In this document: in pieces, positions 34,224-43,919 of the stretch
Layout of the letters: each line of letters opens with the position of its first letter
Position numbering within the stretch: the first letter of the stretch is position 1
Origin: Cladopsammia gracilis
Taxonomy: Eukaryota; Cnidaria; Anthozoa; Scleractinia; Dendrophylliidae
Assembly: GCA_022457155.1 (NCBI GenBank)
Contig: JAJGOT010000072.1
Location: forward strand, 62,001-126,000
Direction of reading: 5' to 3'
DNA length: 64,000 nt
The notes under the pieces: model-generated
What the model was told of the DNA's origin: nothing
The model's database searches: none
The model's input: the letters and a program-made list of their open reading frames with translations, nothing else
Translations under genes and position numbers: made by a program

Positions 34224-34465
34224 TTGCGAGGATCACAAATTCACTCATGTTTATCCGCAGTTCACATATATGATTTTCATATATTCACAATCATTTATAT
34301 TCACTGTCATTGGGTATATTACGAAGTCACAATTGACCATCTATCTATCTGGCTTGGTAGCTCAGTGGATAGAGCATTGCACTGGTATCGCAAGGTCATG
34401 GGTTCGAATCCCGTTCAAGCCTGAATTTTTTTCAGGCTGCTTTCAACTGCTTAAGTTGATACGGC
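34224..34465 (+). mobile_element. SINE-like repeat with tRNA-Thr-like core
   Basis: Fuller version of the repeat at 25076-25515. It runs from tgcgaggatcacaaattcac through a tRNA-like core (34351-34421) to the short hairpin ctgaatttttttcagg. It lies just upstream of the duplicated exon at 34483, in the same relation as at 25553, so it was part of the duplicated segment. Confidence 0.7.
34351..34421 (+). tRNA. tRNA-Thr(GGT)-like sequence
   Basis: 71 bases fold as a cloverleaf: acceptor ggcttgg/tcaagcc (one G-T pair), D-arm gctc/gagc, anticodon loop ctggtat (anticodon GGT), T-arm atggg/cccgt around ttcgaat. The anticodon stem has one A-C mismatch, the variable loop is 4 bases, and the sequence sits inside a repeat. 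Most likely a SINE head and not a working tRNA gene. Confidence 0.4.
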
Positions 34466-34482
34466 ACACATGTCATTTACAG

Positions 34483-34558
34483 CAATTGCGGCAGACTAAA
34501 TTGTTCAGACCAGGTGATCACGTTATTGGAAGAGGTGGCTCTGTGGAAGCTGATACCG
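34483..34558 (+). CDS. Duplicate of exon 9 (copy A')
   Basis: Acceptor TTTACAG at 34476-34482, donor GTATGT at 34559. 76 bases, phase 0 to 1, open: QLRQTKLFRPGDHVIGRGGS, then VEADT. It can splice in phase to the acidic exon at 45071 (phase 1). It cannot follow exon 12 (phase 2) directly. It may be an alternative to the block 25553-30926, or part of a second gene copy fused to the first. Confidence 0.55.
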
Positions 34559-34681
34559 GTATGTAGTTATACATAATCACACATCATGTGACAAACACAT
34601 GCAGAAAGAACGAAATATAAATTTAAAGATAGAAAAATAGTAAGAGACACAGAAAGAAAAATAAATCGATGTTTCTTATTA

Positions 34682-35143
34682 AGTAATGTTCCACATAAGA
34701 ACGATAGCAAACTTCATTGTTCTGCGGCATTGGCTCTTTCCCACATAGAATATCTTTGATTTCAAGAATAGAGGAGGAGCTGATGGTTAATAATTATATT
34801 TCATTATAAAAATAAAGAAAATCCATTTGCGTCAAATAAATTTTAGGAAATGTTCGTGCTTAACCAATCAGAATAGCAGAAGACAATAGCTAATAATTTT
34901 GCTTCTTTGATGAAGTTCCCCAAGTACAATATCTTTTAAAAATTGTATGTTGTGCGATTGGGTCTCAAATTACTTGAAACCTTAAAAAAATTAGACAAAA
35001 TGCACCTTGGACCTTAACTGTTTAGCGGTTTTTGAGTCTAGGCCAATGAGATCACTAGTTGTAACAACGAAAAAACGTGACATTCCATCGTGCTTGACAT
35101 TCCATTGCCGTTCAGCGCTATCCTTCTTATGCGGATCATTACT
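34682..35143. mobile_element. TA-flanked MITE
   Basis: Ends agtaatgttccacataagaa and (inverted) ...ttcttatgcggatcattact, with TA at both edges. The other duplicate (about 25750) lacks it, showing the empty site. A truncated inverted relative lies at 43920-44249. Confidence 0.7.
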
Positions 35144-35229
35144 TAATATTTTTAAGCAACAACCCAATTCAAACCTTTTGGGATAAGAACTCTTTGTTCG
35201 TCATATTTCCATATCAATGAAGCATTGAC

Positions 35230-35714
35230 ATGGAAATTATATGGAAATACTGTGAACAAAGGATGTTATTCCCAGAAGGTTTGAATTGGGTACAACAATG
35301 CGTTAGCCGAATTTGTCTATTGCATCACGCCACAGACGTTAAAAGAAGAGCTTTCTTTTTTCTTTGTGAAAAGCAGAAGCGTGCCATGAAAAGAAACAGC
35401 ATACTTCTGATTGCTGATCGTGGTCTTCCCACCAGCTTTTATTTAAACGGCATGATGGATGTGTTATCGCTGAAACAAGCTGATAAAGTTTTAATTCGTA
35501 GTACGGAATTGACGTTGTGCAAAATAAGGCATCATTGCAGAACATATTTAAAGAACTTGTTCAAACTGAACCAGTTGTCCGTGATCTAGAAGGTCTTCCT
35601 GCTTTAGCTTTCCGGGAAAATCGAAAGTTGTTCGACACTGTCAACAGCGAAGACATTGGTCGCTTGGAAACACCACACCAAGCCGAAGCTACAACCGTGG
35701 ATAAAATAGCTTAG
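35230..35714 (+). pseudogene. Unrecognised frame-broken coding-like fragment
   Basis: Two overlapping frames (35230-35589 and 35517-35714) read like one protein interrupted by a frame change near 35515 (KRNSILLIADRGLPTSF; VRDLEGLPALAFRENRKLF). Pieces of the same sequence occur at about 25826-25880 and 28096-28140 in the other duplicate, split by an insertion. No family recognised. The fragment is intronic to the main gene and may be a captured retrocopy. Confidence 0.35.
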
Positions 35715-35958
35715 GACACTTAAGAAAATACTACACGATGACAATTTTTTCGAAGAGAGAAACTATCGTTCCATTTCCTGGTCCCCCCTCCTCCCCAATA
35801 CAAAGTTGAGACATTGTGGCTTGGTCATATGCATAAAACTCAACATATATTGTATCGGGGTGGGGAGGGGGATGTAACGACAAAGACAATTTGTGAGGAA
35901 AAAGGCTAAGTGCCCCAAAACTTCTGACCAAGATTGAAGGCCCGGCAGAATTGAGCCA

Positions 35959-36109
35959 AATTGCCCATAATACACTTTGTTTGCCCCCCAAATTTTGCAT
36001 AAACTATTGTTTTGAAATGCTCTTGGGAATATGCAGTCCTCCCAAGAGCATTTACAAACAATAGTTTATGCAAAATTTGGGGGGCAAACAAAATGTATTA
36101 TGGGCAATT
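35959..36109. mobile_element. Hairpin MITE inserted into the Polinton
   Basis: aattgcccataatacacttt and its reverse complement (ending 36109) form about 65-base arms around a short centre with ctcttggga on both strands. It cuts the C-terminal end of the minus-strand frame starting at 36276. Confidence 0.8.
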
Positions 36110-36276
36110 CGAAAATAGAGAATCTTCTTCCCCGTTTGTTTCAAACCATTCCCGACACCGTTGGCGACTGTTTTCAGTCCTTTTGAGAGAGAGCTAACGA
36201 TGACACCAATAGTGGTTCCTGTGGCAAGCAAAACGGCTGTCGCGGTGAAGCCATATTTCTTGAAGATCTCCTTCAC
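36110..36276 (-). pseudogene. Small Polinton membrane-type protein, C-terminus lost
   Basis: ATG at 36274-36276. About 55 residues remain, with one hydrophobic segment (ATAVLLATGTTIGVIVSSL). After GLKQTGKK the frame runs into the hairpin MITE at 36109, so the original end is missing. Small hydrophobic proteins of this kind are typical of Polintons; role unknown. Confidence 0.5.
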
Positions 36277-36359
36277 TCGCTCCTGAACGCGGAAAAAAGC
36301 TGAATGGGGTTTATGGAAACAAATACAAAATCCACCTTAAGACCACGAAGTCTTAAGAG

Positions 36360-37130
36360 ATCATGGTGTTTTCTATCCACGCGCTCTCTCTGATTCGCTT
36401 GTATTCGAGTTAACCCTTGCCCAAGCAAACGTGGTTGTGAAAGGCTCTGATCCCGACCAGCTGGCCTATGAGCTGACAAATATTCAGCTCGAATATGAGA
36501 TAATAAATGATGTTAACCTAACCAGAGAAGCGGAAAGTGCCGTATACCAATGGCAAACATTTCATGTACGAGCACGTCACCCACCACAAAACGATCACAG
36601 TCAGCAGGGCAACAGACACAATAATCAACGAGAGTATCAACGTCCCGCGCCGCTCAATGAAAGGCCTCCTCCTTCTCTTCAGCGAGCCTTACGCGGGTGG
36701 TGCAAGAGACTCAGAAAAGTTCTTCAACCCCGACATCACCGGCGTGAAGATCACCGTGGACGGCATCCCCAATAAAATCTTCAGCGAGGGCATGGAAGGC
36801 CGAGATATATGGGATGAGGTTCGCCGACATTTTGGCGACTCTCACGTGAATGGTGGTGGTGAAAGCAACATGGACGCCACGAAGTTTTACACAGGAGACA
36901 AGTTTGGCTTATTCATAGATCTACATTCTGTGAGTGACAAAAAACTGCACGGTAGCGGCCTCCGGCTGGTAAACACAAAGGACGGCGTCCATCTCGAGAT
37001 AGAGAGAAAAACTTCAGGCAGCAGCACTGTGAAATGCCACATTTTCATAATCAGTGACGCCCAGGGCTCCCTCTTAAATCGTGAACTAGAATCTATTACC
37101 TATTACTCTACATTAATCTTCATTATATAA
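36360..37130 (+). pseudogene. Polinton major capsid protein, C-terminal part, frameshifted
   Basis: A short segment in one frame (to about 36535) continues in another frame from 36537 to the stop at 37128-37130. The latter, nearly 200 residues, matches the C-terminal half of double-jelly-roll major capsid proteins of adintovirus/Polinton type, with the RDSEKFFNPDI region as the recognisable part. The N-terminal half is absent and there is a frame change, so no capsid can be made from this copy. It is followed 4 bases later by the ATPase gene, the usual order. Confidence 0.65.
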
Positions 37131-37134
37131 TAGA

Positions 37135-37671
37135 ATGGACCCAAGAGAGCTACCCTTCAATGCTCTTATTGTCGGACCGACTAACTCTGGCAAAACGCAG
37201 TATCTCGATTACATCGTGCTTCTATACCCTACCTTCGCGGATAATGAGCCACGCATTTTCGTGATCAACTGCCAGCATCACGCGATTGAATGTTGGCAAA
37301 CTCTGGCTAGTTTCCTTTTTGAGAAGACGAACACACTCGTAATTCTCGACGATTGCGCCGCTTCTAAAGACGTGAAAGGACGCACGAGCCAGCTGGTTTC
37401 TCTAGGCTTTAGTGCGCGCCACAGCGGCATAAGCGTGTGGGTTCTAACCCAGCAGACAACCAGCATCGCTAAGCTGTTTAGGGAAAACGTGGCGGCGATT
37501 GTGCTTTTTTACACTCCCTCAAGCAAAACAACGAAAGCCATCTTCGAAGACTATGCTGGCGAGCTTTCACACAATGAGTACAAAGAGCTCATTGCACGAC
37601 TGAAAGGGCGCAAGTATTCCCATTTAGTATTCTCTCTGCGGCACCCATACAGAATTGAATGCAGACGCTGA
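37135..37671 (+). CDS. Polinton genome-packaging ATPase (FtsK/HerA type)
   Basis: 178 aa, ATG at 37135. Walker A loop GPTNSGKTQ at residues 13-21, Walker B-like TLVILDDCAA near 66-75, and a downstream VLTQQT motif near 105-110. It matches the A32-like packaging ATPases that pump DNA into the capsid of Polintons, adenovirus-like and NCLDV relatives. It is somewhat short for the family (often 200-250 aa), with an apparent internal loss between the two Walker motifs. No stop inside. Confidence 0.75.
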   Translation: MDPRELPFNALIVGPTNSGKTQYLDYIVLLYPTFADNEPRIFVINCQHHAIECWQTLASFLFEKTNTLVILDDCAASKDVKGRTSQLVSLGFSARHSGISVWVLTQQTTSIAKLFRENVAAIVLFYTPSSKTTKAIFEDYAGELSHNEYKELIARLKGRKYSHLVFSLRHPYRIECRR

Positions 37672-38539
37672 ATGCAGACGCTGGAGGCAAACCCAGATAA
37701 CCCCATGCCATCTGCGTTGCCATTCCCGACAGATAACACTGCAGCTCGACGTGAAAGGCCGGCAGTTCTTGTCTCGACTGGCAAATCAAAAGAAGCTATC
37801 GGCGTCCATCTCACACACGAGCAGGTGAAACGCCTCACAGACAAGCAGGTTGCGAACTACTGTAAAAGGTATGAAGCCTACGTAGGCAACAAGACAACCG
37901 AGTCACTGATTGACAGCTTTCTGATGCTTTTCAGCAAGGGGGTTGGCATGTTTGTATCCATTGATAATGTGGAAGTACTGCAGAAAGAACTCAAAAATGA
38001 CCACATCATAAACAGCGAGTTGTCATCCTTTGCTGGCAACATTGCACTGCGACTGTGGACGGTGGTTAGCGGTAGCCAATGCTGCTCTGATCACAACAAA
38101 GCACATTGTTTTCAACGCTGGCAAGGAACCTAGTGAAGAACCTAGTGAGGAACATAGCGAGGAACCTGGCGGAACCTGGAGAACCGATGTAAGAACCTGG
38201 CAAGTCCATGTACGTTTTAAGCAAGTCCCCCTAAGTGATTCCCTAGTTCTTGTCAAGAATTTTAAAAAGTTATTATATATCCTGATGGAGGCACAACCTG
38301 AACAAGCTTCTAGTGCAGCAAGCAATCTAATCACCTCTGATGTCCCAGCAACTAAGCCTGCAAAAAACTCTGGGTACGTTGCTGCTGGGAAGAGATTAGC
38401 AGAACACAAAAAAACAACAGCAAGAAACACAAAAAAACAAACCCCACAACGGCATCAAAGGAGCTCCCACCTGCCACTGCCTCGTCATCTGCGGAAGAAG
38501 AATGAAACAGCAACTGCATCTCAGGCTATTACATTCTAG
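37672..38539 (+). pseudogene. Polinton protein of unknown role, frameshifted
   Basis: Starts directly after the ATPase stop (ATG 37678 or 37723). The frame 37672-38133 and the overlapping frame 38030-38539 appear to be one protein, with the change near 38050. The second part has a Glu/Pro/Ser repeat (EEPSEEHSEEP) and a basic Lys/Thr tail. No domain recognised. By position it could be a virion or membrane protein. Confidence 0.45.
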
Positions 38540-38758
38540 GGATTGGTGGCTTAATTATCTCCGCTTTTGGTGTGTACTACCAACGTGAAGCTATTTTGAA
38601 TGCTATTGGGCGCAACCGACAGATAAGCAACACACCTGTGCAACCAAGCATAGAGGAGGTCCAAACTACCCCTGTAACACGACCCTCATCAAAAAATAAC
38701 TTCCACACCGGTAAAATGAAGTAAAAAAAAATAAAAATAATAATATTTATACGCTGCC

Positions 38759-38995
38759 ATGTCTGACAACAAGCTTGTGAAAACAATCACCGACGCCGCT
38801 ACAATAACTGGCCTTACCGCTGGCATTGGTTGGATCGCTAAAAAAACCTTCAAAATGCCATTCACAGCTGACCCCAGCTCGAATGTGATGAACTGCGTGA
38901 AGTTCACAGCGGTTATGGCTGGAAGCATTGCGCTCAAGCAATACCTCGAGGATAAAAAAATCCTCCCTTCTTCGATGTCAAAACGAATTTTTTAA
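38759..38995 (+). CDS. Small Polinton membrane-associated protein
   Basis: 78 aa, ATG at 38759. Two weakly hydrophobic segments (ATITGLTAGIGWIAKK; CVKFTAVMAGSIALK). Intact. Similar small proteins occur between capsid and integrase genes in Polinton/adintovirus relatives; function not established. Confidence 0.5.
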   Translation: MSDNKLVKTITDAATITGLTAGIGWIAKKTFKMPFTADPSSNVMNCVKFTAVMAGSIALKQYLEDKKILPSSMSKRIF

Positions 38996-39015
38996 TCCAA
39001 CATTATATATACACA

Positions 39016-39449
39016 ATGGCCAGCATTGCTATTATGGCTGGTGGAGCATTGCTCAATGCCGTCGCATTCATTGGTGGTAATTATCTCGCCGGCTACCTAT
39101 CCGGCAACGACCCCAATGTTGCACAAGAAGAAAAGGTTAGGCACGACAAAGCTCTCGAGGCCTACCAGGAAGCCTATGCTAAATATCAAAAAGACGGAAC
39201 CAAGCTTCTCGATTGGATTGCAACAAATGATCGAATCAAAGATCAGGTAAAACAAAATATCACTAACACCGACTACGCTTTCAAACTCTACCACCAAGCT
39301 CACCAACACGATCAGATCACAGCGCCCAAAGAGCCTAAGTTCTCTGACTTCTATCAGCCCAGTGAGCAGCAAAAACAAGGCGAACTCCTGTTTGTCGGTA
39401 CTGGCGCCCTTGCGCTTTGCTACGCTGCCTTTCGCTTCCTTAAAAAAAA

Positions 39450-39534
<85 letters not shown>
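39016..39534 (+). CDS. Small Polinton protein with terminal hydrophobic segments, end altered by (TA)n
   Basis: ATG at 39016. N-terminal hydrophobic helix (SIAIMAGGALLNAVAFIGG), charged middle (about 40-115), second hydrophobic stretch (LLFVGTGALALCYAAFRFL). After residue about 146 the frame runs through a (TA)n microsatellite, giving a Tyr/Ile repeat, so the true C-terminus has probably been replaced. Unknown function. Confidence 0.5.
39455..39533. repeat. (TA)n microsatellite
   Basis: About 38 TA units, followed by four AAT units. Confidence 0.95.
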
Positions 39535-39547
<13 letters not shown>

Positions 39548-39604
39548 TATTTGTGGTTGTCGTCACTGGGACAGAGAGTGCTCGATAAAATAGTAGAGCA
39601 GGAA

Positions 39605-39725
39605 TATATTTTCACACGATGTGATGTTACAAAACAGTAACTCGAGTTTCACGCTCTGATGATGATCGCCACCGAGCGTGAAACTCGAGTTACTGTTTTG
39701 TAACATCACATCGTGTGAAAATATA
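39605..39725. repeat. Perfect long hairpin
   Basis: Arms of about 50 bases (starting atattttcacacgatgtgat; centre flanked by cacgctc/gagcgtg) separated by about 17 bases. Practically identical arms imply recent origin. It lies inside the Polinton, just downstream of the (TA)n tract. Confidence 0.85.
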
Positions 39726-39806
39726 TATATCTATATATATAACACAAATGAACTTAAACCAGTCAAATAAAGAATAAATAAACACAAAGTGAAAACCTTA
39801 ATAATT

Positions 39807-39877
39807 GTCCTGATCGGGATTCGAACCCGCGTCCCCGGCTTTCTAGCGCCGATGTGTTACCACTACACCACCAGGAC
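39807..39877 (-). tRNA. tRNA-like gene or pseudogene inside the Polinton
   Basis: The minus strand has an acceptor stem gtcctgg/tcaggac, D-arm gtgt/acac and T-arm around ttcgaat (one mismatch). The anticodon arm pairs only with an 8-base loop (gctagaaa), so the anticodon is ambiguous (AGA or TAG by register). Acceptor and T-arm are good, the anticodon arm defective. Probably non-functional. Confidence 0.45.
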
Positions 39878-40025
39878 GACCACGTAACAACGCAATCGAA
39901 CTTTAGGCTTTATGGCTCACGGGCCTCCCGAACAATTTTCAGTGTTTTCACAGGAGCTGACTGGAAGGCCTAAAGGCCTTTTATGACGAGGCACATTGTA
40001 TACATAATTGTATATATATATATAT

Positions 40026-40202
40026 ATGGATCCCGGCAATGTTATCAGTTTCATTAGGTGGTTTGGCCTCGCTTACTTTTGGCTTAAAACAAACTACTAC
40101 TACTTCTCAGAAGTCATCAACCTTATATCAAAAGAAAGCACAGAAACTCGTGATAGTGAACTCGTAGAAGAAGAACCTCTATCTGAATCTGGCGAGTCTT
40201 GA
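40026..40202 (+). CDS. Short hypothetical Polinton frame
   Basis: 58 aa from ATG at 40026: hydrophobic/aromatic N-terminus (NVISFIRWFGLAYFWL) and acidic tail (ELVEEEPLSESGES). It lies 20 bases before the integrase gene. Could be a small membrane protein. No homology recognised. Confidence 0.3.
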   Translation: MDPGNVISFIRWFGLAYFWLKTNYYYFSEVINLISKESTETRDSELVEEEPLSESGES

Positions 40203-40222
40203 ACTTAAAATATACATAATAT

Positions 40223-41165
40223 ATGGACGCCAAGCTCGCAAAGGTCTACTACAGCCCGCAAGGGTACTGGAAAGGTATTGCCGCTGTGAAAAAACTCGCC
40301 AATGCGCCAAAGGTCTCAGAAGATACTGCGAAGCAGTGGTTGCCAAGCAAGCGCTCTGGCAGGTTTTCCTCCCCGCACCGCGTTACATTCCTAGACCAAA
40401 GTTTGACGTGTTCTCGTCCAATGCAGTACACCAAGCAGACCTTTTTTTGCCACACGACACTCATGGTAGAGGACGAGGTCGAAAGACTTTCAAATACGCC
40501 CTCACCGTTGGTGACATTGCCAGTCGCTACAAAGAAGCAGAACCTCTGACATCTAAAAAGTCTGCTGAAGTTGCGAAAGCCTTTGAGAAGATTTACAAGC
40601 GCGGGCCCTCGAGATGGCCTCAACTGTTGCAAGTTGATCCTGGTCGGGAATTCATGGGCGCTGTAACTAAGACGATGGAAAACCACAAAACTTCTATTCG
40701 CCGAGGTCGTGTTGATATTCATAGAGACCAGGCAATCGTGGAGCGCTTCAGCCGCGCTCTGGCTGAACGTTTGTTTGGCTACCAATATGCTGTTGAAATG
40801 CGGTTGCCAACAACAAAAGGTCAACTGAATGGGTTAAAAGGCTTCCTGAAGTTGTCTCTGCCTTGAACAATGAAGTAACAAGATTGCTTGGTAAGAAACC
40901 TGCTGAGGCAATCAAAGAGAAGGAGCAGGTTGTTTCTGCCAAGTCTTCAACAAAATACTCGAGGCCTGTAGGAGTGAACGAAAACAAGCTTCCACCTCGA
41001 GTAAATGTCAGATATTTATACCAGCCCGGCGAATTAGAAGGTGTAGAAAACGCGCTACAGACCCTCATACTCATACTCATATTCATTTTTTCTTTGGACA
41101 AATCTGTCCAAGCGGGGAAATGGCCTTTGAGGGTCTCAAATATCGAAAGAACTGGTGATAAATAA
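40223..41165 (+). pseudogene. Polinton DDE integrase, frameshifted and interrupted
   Basis: ATG 40223. The N-terminal part (about 40223-40350), the catalytic core in another frame (40336-40866) and the next segment (40863-41165) read as one retroviral-type integrase with frame changes near 40345 and 40862. Catalytic acidic residues are visible: Asp in HQADLF, Asp in LQVDPGREF, Glu in IVERFSRA. The protein is then cut by a palindromic insertion, and its C-terminal tail resumes at 41419. Confidence 0.75.
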
Positions 41166-41426
41166 AGAAAGATGGTAAGTGTTAAGCTCGGTAAAGAAAT
41201 GAGAAAGATGTAATGCTCATCGTGTCACGAGCGTGAGACAAAGAAAAACATCTGAGTCCCCTACAGGATTCGAACCTATATGACCTACCGCACACTGGTC
41301 GGATGCTCTAATCGATTAGAGCATCCGACCGGCGTGCGGAAGGTCACAGGTTCGAATCCTGTAGGGGACTCAGATGTTTTTCTTTGTCCCATGCTCGTGA
41401 CATGATGAGCATTACGTCTTTCTCAT
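41157..41426. mobile_element. Palindromic element of two inverted tRNA-like halves
   Basis: Arms 41201-41313 and 41315-41426 are reverse complements, centred on atcgat. Each arm carries a tRNA-like D-arm (tagagcatccgacc) and T-arm (aggttcgaatcctgta) with acceptor-like ggggactca. The flanks 'atatcgaaagaactg' (about 41138) and 'atatcgaagaactg' (about 41424) look like a target duplication of about 14 bases inside the integrase gene. Confidence 0.65.
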
Positions 41427-41545
41427 ATCGAAGAACTGTTACAAAGCCTGGAGAACCAATCCTGTACTACCTTTACGATGGACCCAAGTGCGGCTTCGTC
41501 CACAAAGAGGTGCTTGTTGTGCCGCCTGATATGACACAAGCGATT
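41419..41545 (+). pseudogene. Integrase C-terminal fragment
   Basis: Continuation of the Polinton integrase after the palindromic insertion, with the typical string KPGEPILYYLYDG. Too short to act alone. Confidence 0.6.
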
Positions 41546-41584
41546 TCCCGAAAGACCACTTTCTTCACAGGCAAGAAAATAAGG

Positions 41585-41941
41585 TCATCGGGAAGATGAA
41601 GGATGAGTGCGCGGGAACTCCAATCTCTGAGGTTCTCTGCCTGCGTTCTAAGATGTACTCGATCATGTTAGGCAACGCAAAAAAAAAACATCAAAAAAGC
41701 CAAGGGAACGACACAAGTGGTTACATGCAAGGAGGTGAGACACCACGACTACAAGACAGCTCTCCTTGACAAGGTAACCTTCAGGCATGGCATGAACATG
41801 CTGCGCAGTGAGTGCCATAAGATCTATGTTCTGCATGTTAACAAGATTTCACTCTCTCCTTTTGATTCAAAACGTTGGATCAAGGAGGATGGCATACACA
41901 CACTAGCATACGGGCACAAAGATATCAACCAGCAAGAGTAG
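41585..41941 (+). pseudogene. DNA polymerase B C-terminal fragment, inverted relative to the rest
   Basis: The plus-strand frames (ISEVLCLRSKMYSI; later MLRSECHKIYVLHVNKI and an ending with LAYGHKDI) resemble the very C-terminus of Polinton/adintovirus protein-primed DNA polymerases, with a frame change near an A-run (about 41680). The remaining polymerase lies on the minus strand at 41985-43578, so an inversion breakpoint lies between them (about 41942-41984). Confidence 0.6.
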
Positions 41942-41984
41942 CAGGTGGCTTTTCATGTCTTTGTAGACATCTTCTGTTTTGATC

Positions 41985-43578
41985 TCAAGGAGCAGGCTGT
42001 CCTGTGTCCTGTGTAAACAGCTCACAGCGCGAGCCATACTTTAGCTTGAGGTAGTTGTAGTAGAAATTGTACATCAGGATTTTGCTCAAATCCAGTATGC
42101 ACATTCCAGTATAGACTGGACGTTTACGAAATATTTTATCTTTGTGCATCTGAAATGCAGCAAGGCTTTCATAGAAAACTGTGGCTCTGGCGTATAGAGG
42201 GCTTGAGATAAGCTCTCTTATCTTGTTTTCCTCATCAGAACGAACCAACCTCACGTCTATGCGGTTTCTGAGGTTCTCCATGGTCTTGCCGAAGACTGAG
42301 TTGTTCATCAGCTTGAAGAAGTTCTTCTCAAAGTCTGATGTGGCCTTAGTCCTAAGATGAGTGTTCAGCCTGATGTATGGTTCCATCCAAGCCTTCTGCT
42401 CGAACTTTAGGATCTTATGAACCGTTTTTAGCTTCATTCCTAACTCAAGGTATTGCTGCAGATTCCTGTAGTGCAGGACGTATCTGGTTTTGTCCTTGAG
42501 TGTTAGTAGCAGCGTCACAGTCTTATCCTCAGCCTGACCCTCTAACAATGCCCTTTGGTAGCCGGACATCCACGCCTTTTCTACTCTTTGTTTTTCTGGT
42601 GCTAGAGCTAGGACAAGCGTTGTGCTCGTCGTGCAACTCATCTGGATACTCAAGATCCACCTAGAAGATGTAGCCCCACTTTCTGGTTGGAGACCACTTC
42701 CTGATTTGGTCTTCCTGTTGGTATCACTCTACACCAAGCAAAACTGCCAACTGGGAGATGCTGACTCATGGCCCAACCGTAGAGGTTGTTTGCATCAAGA
42801 TACATGATGTAGCTTGTTTCCTGATCTTGGTTGTAGTCCTCAAGATAGTGGTTGTTCGCCTTGCAGTAGCGCCTGCTCTCCATAGAAATACCGCCACGCA
42901 TTCCTTTTTCAACGAAAAGGTGCATGTTGCAATCTTTTTCTGTGAAAGGCTCCAGATTGATGCCTGTGTATTTCCTGTGTATTTCAGGAGAGCGTCCCAG
43001 CTTAAACCAGGGCTTGTGTAGTAATGCGCTGGATCGAGGCTGTAATGCTTCATGCAGGTTGTTCTGAAGTTCTCGAAAACATCCGCCAGAAGTATCACGT
43101 CCGTCTTGAGGTATAGGTCGTGATAGACTTCGAGATTCTTACATCCGAACGCCTTCCACACTGCCTGTGCATGCTCATAGTCCTCATCGCTGATGTGTTC
43201 CATTTTGAGCTTGCTATAGAAGGCTTCCTTTTCCGGCAGTGCCTCCTCAGTGAACCTTTCCCAAGAGTCCATGTACTCATATTGGTAGATTCCCTTCTGT
43301 AGTAGGAGTTTTAGTTTGTCGGGATCCTTTTCATACTTGCTAGTTATGGAAAAGGACTCCAGACTGTTTGACCCAAATCCGGACCCAAATCCGTAACCCA
43401 AATCCGGACCCAAATCCGCAACCTCTTCCTCAATCGCCTGAACGATTGTAGGCCTATTCTCTTGATAGAACAATCTGAGGTCTTTCGTTGGATGGTCTTC
43501 AGGAACGACCATCTTATAGCTGTGAAGCCAACGTTGAAAGGCTTGATTTCTCAGACGAAACTGTAGTGCAGCATTCAT
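41985..43578 (-). pseudogene. DNA polymerase B (Polinton type), middle part, frame-broken
   Basis: Minus-strand frames 43578-42766, 42925-42650 and 42653-41985 together cover the palm region. Motif A-type string YLDANNLYGWAM and motif B-type FFKLMNNSVFGKT are visible, and the sequence ends inside the motif C region (ELFTQDT), which is damaged. There are at least two frame changes, the exonuclease domain is mostly missing, and the C-terminus lies inverted at 41585-41941. A tandem of near-repeats 'ccggacccaaatcc' at about 43375-43420 encodes a Gly-rich insert. Not functional. Confidence 0.75.
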
Positions 43579-43739
43579 AGCGCAAATATACTAGGTATAT
43601 ATGTTGTTCAATTGGTAATAACCGCGTCAAATATGGGTGGTGATACTGTGACACCCTATATAATATGTATTTTTAAAGTTAACTTTTAAAATTTCACGAT
43701 CAGCGTGGTTTGTGATCCTACCTCACTTTAAAGTGTGTA

Positions 43740-43917
43740 GTATAGGGAATTGGTGGATCCTGTGACAGCACAAATAAGCATTCAACGAAGCCTTCCTAGA
43801 ATACTTGCCGTCCCTCCCCCAAGCGAACGAGGGGACCGAGTGAGCTTGGGGGAGGGATGGCAAGTATTATAGGAAGGCTTCGTTGTGGCACACGAATGCT
43901 CGCCAATCCCCGATACT
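43740..43917. repeat. Hairpin MITE
   Basis: caacgaagccttcctagaat (43777) pairs with attataggaaggcttcgttg (ending 43886). Weaker pairing extends outward to about 43740 and 43917. Confidence 0.7.
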
Positions 43918-43919
43918 AC

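Larger units (their letters stand above)
36110..43600. mobile_element. Decayed Polinton/Maverick (adintovirus-like) insertion
   Basis: Contains capsid, packaging ATPase, small membrane proteins, a DDE integrase and a protein-primed-type DNA polymerase B. This is the gene set of Polintons and of adintoviruses. Most genes read on +, the polymerase on -. Several genes have frame changes, one is split by an insertion and the polymerase by an inversion. Terminal inverted repeats were not found, so the limits given are those of the recognisable genes. It sits in the intron between 34558 and 45071 of the ankyrin-GT4 gene. An old endogenous copy. Confidence 0.85.
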
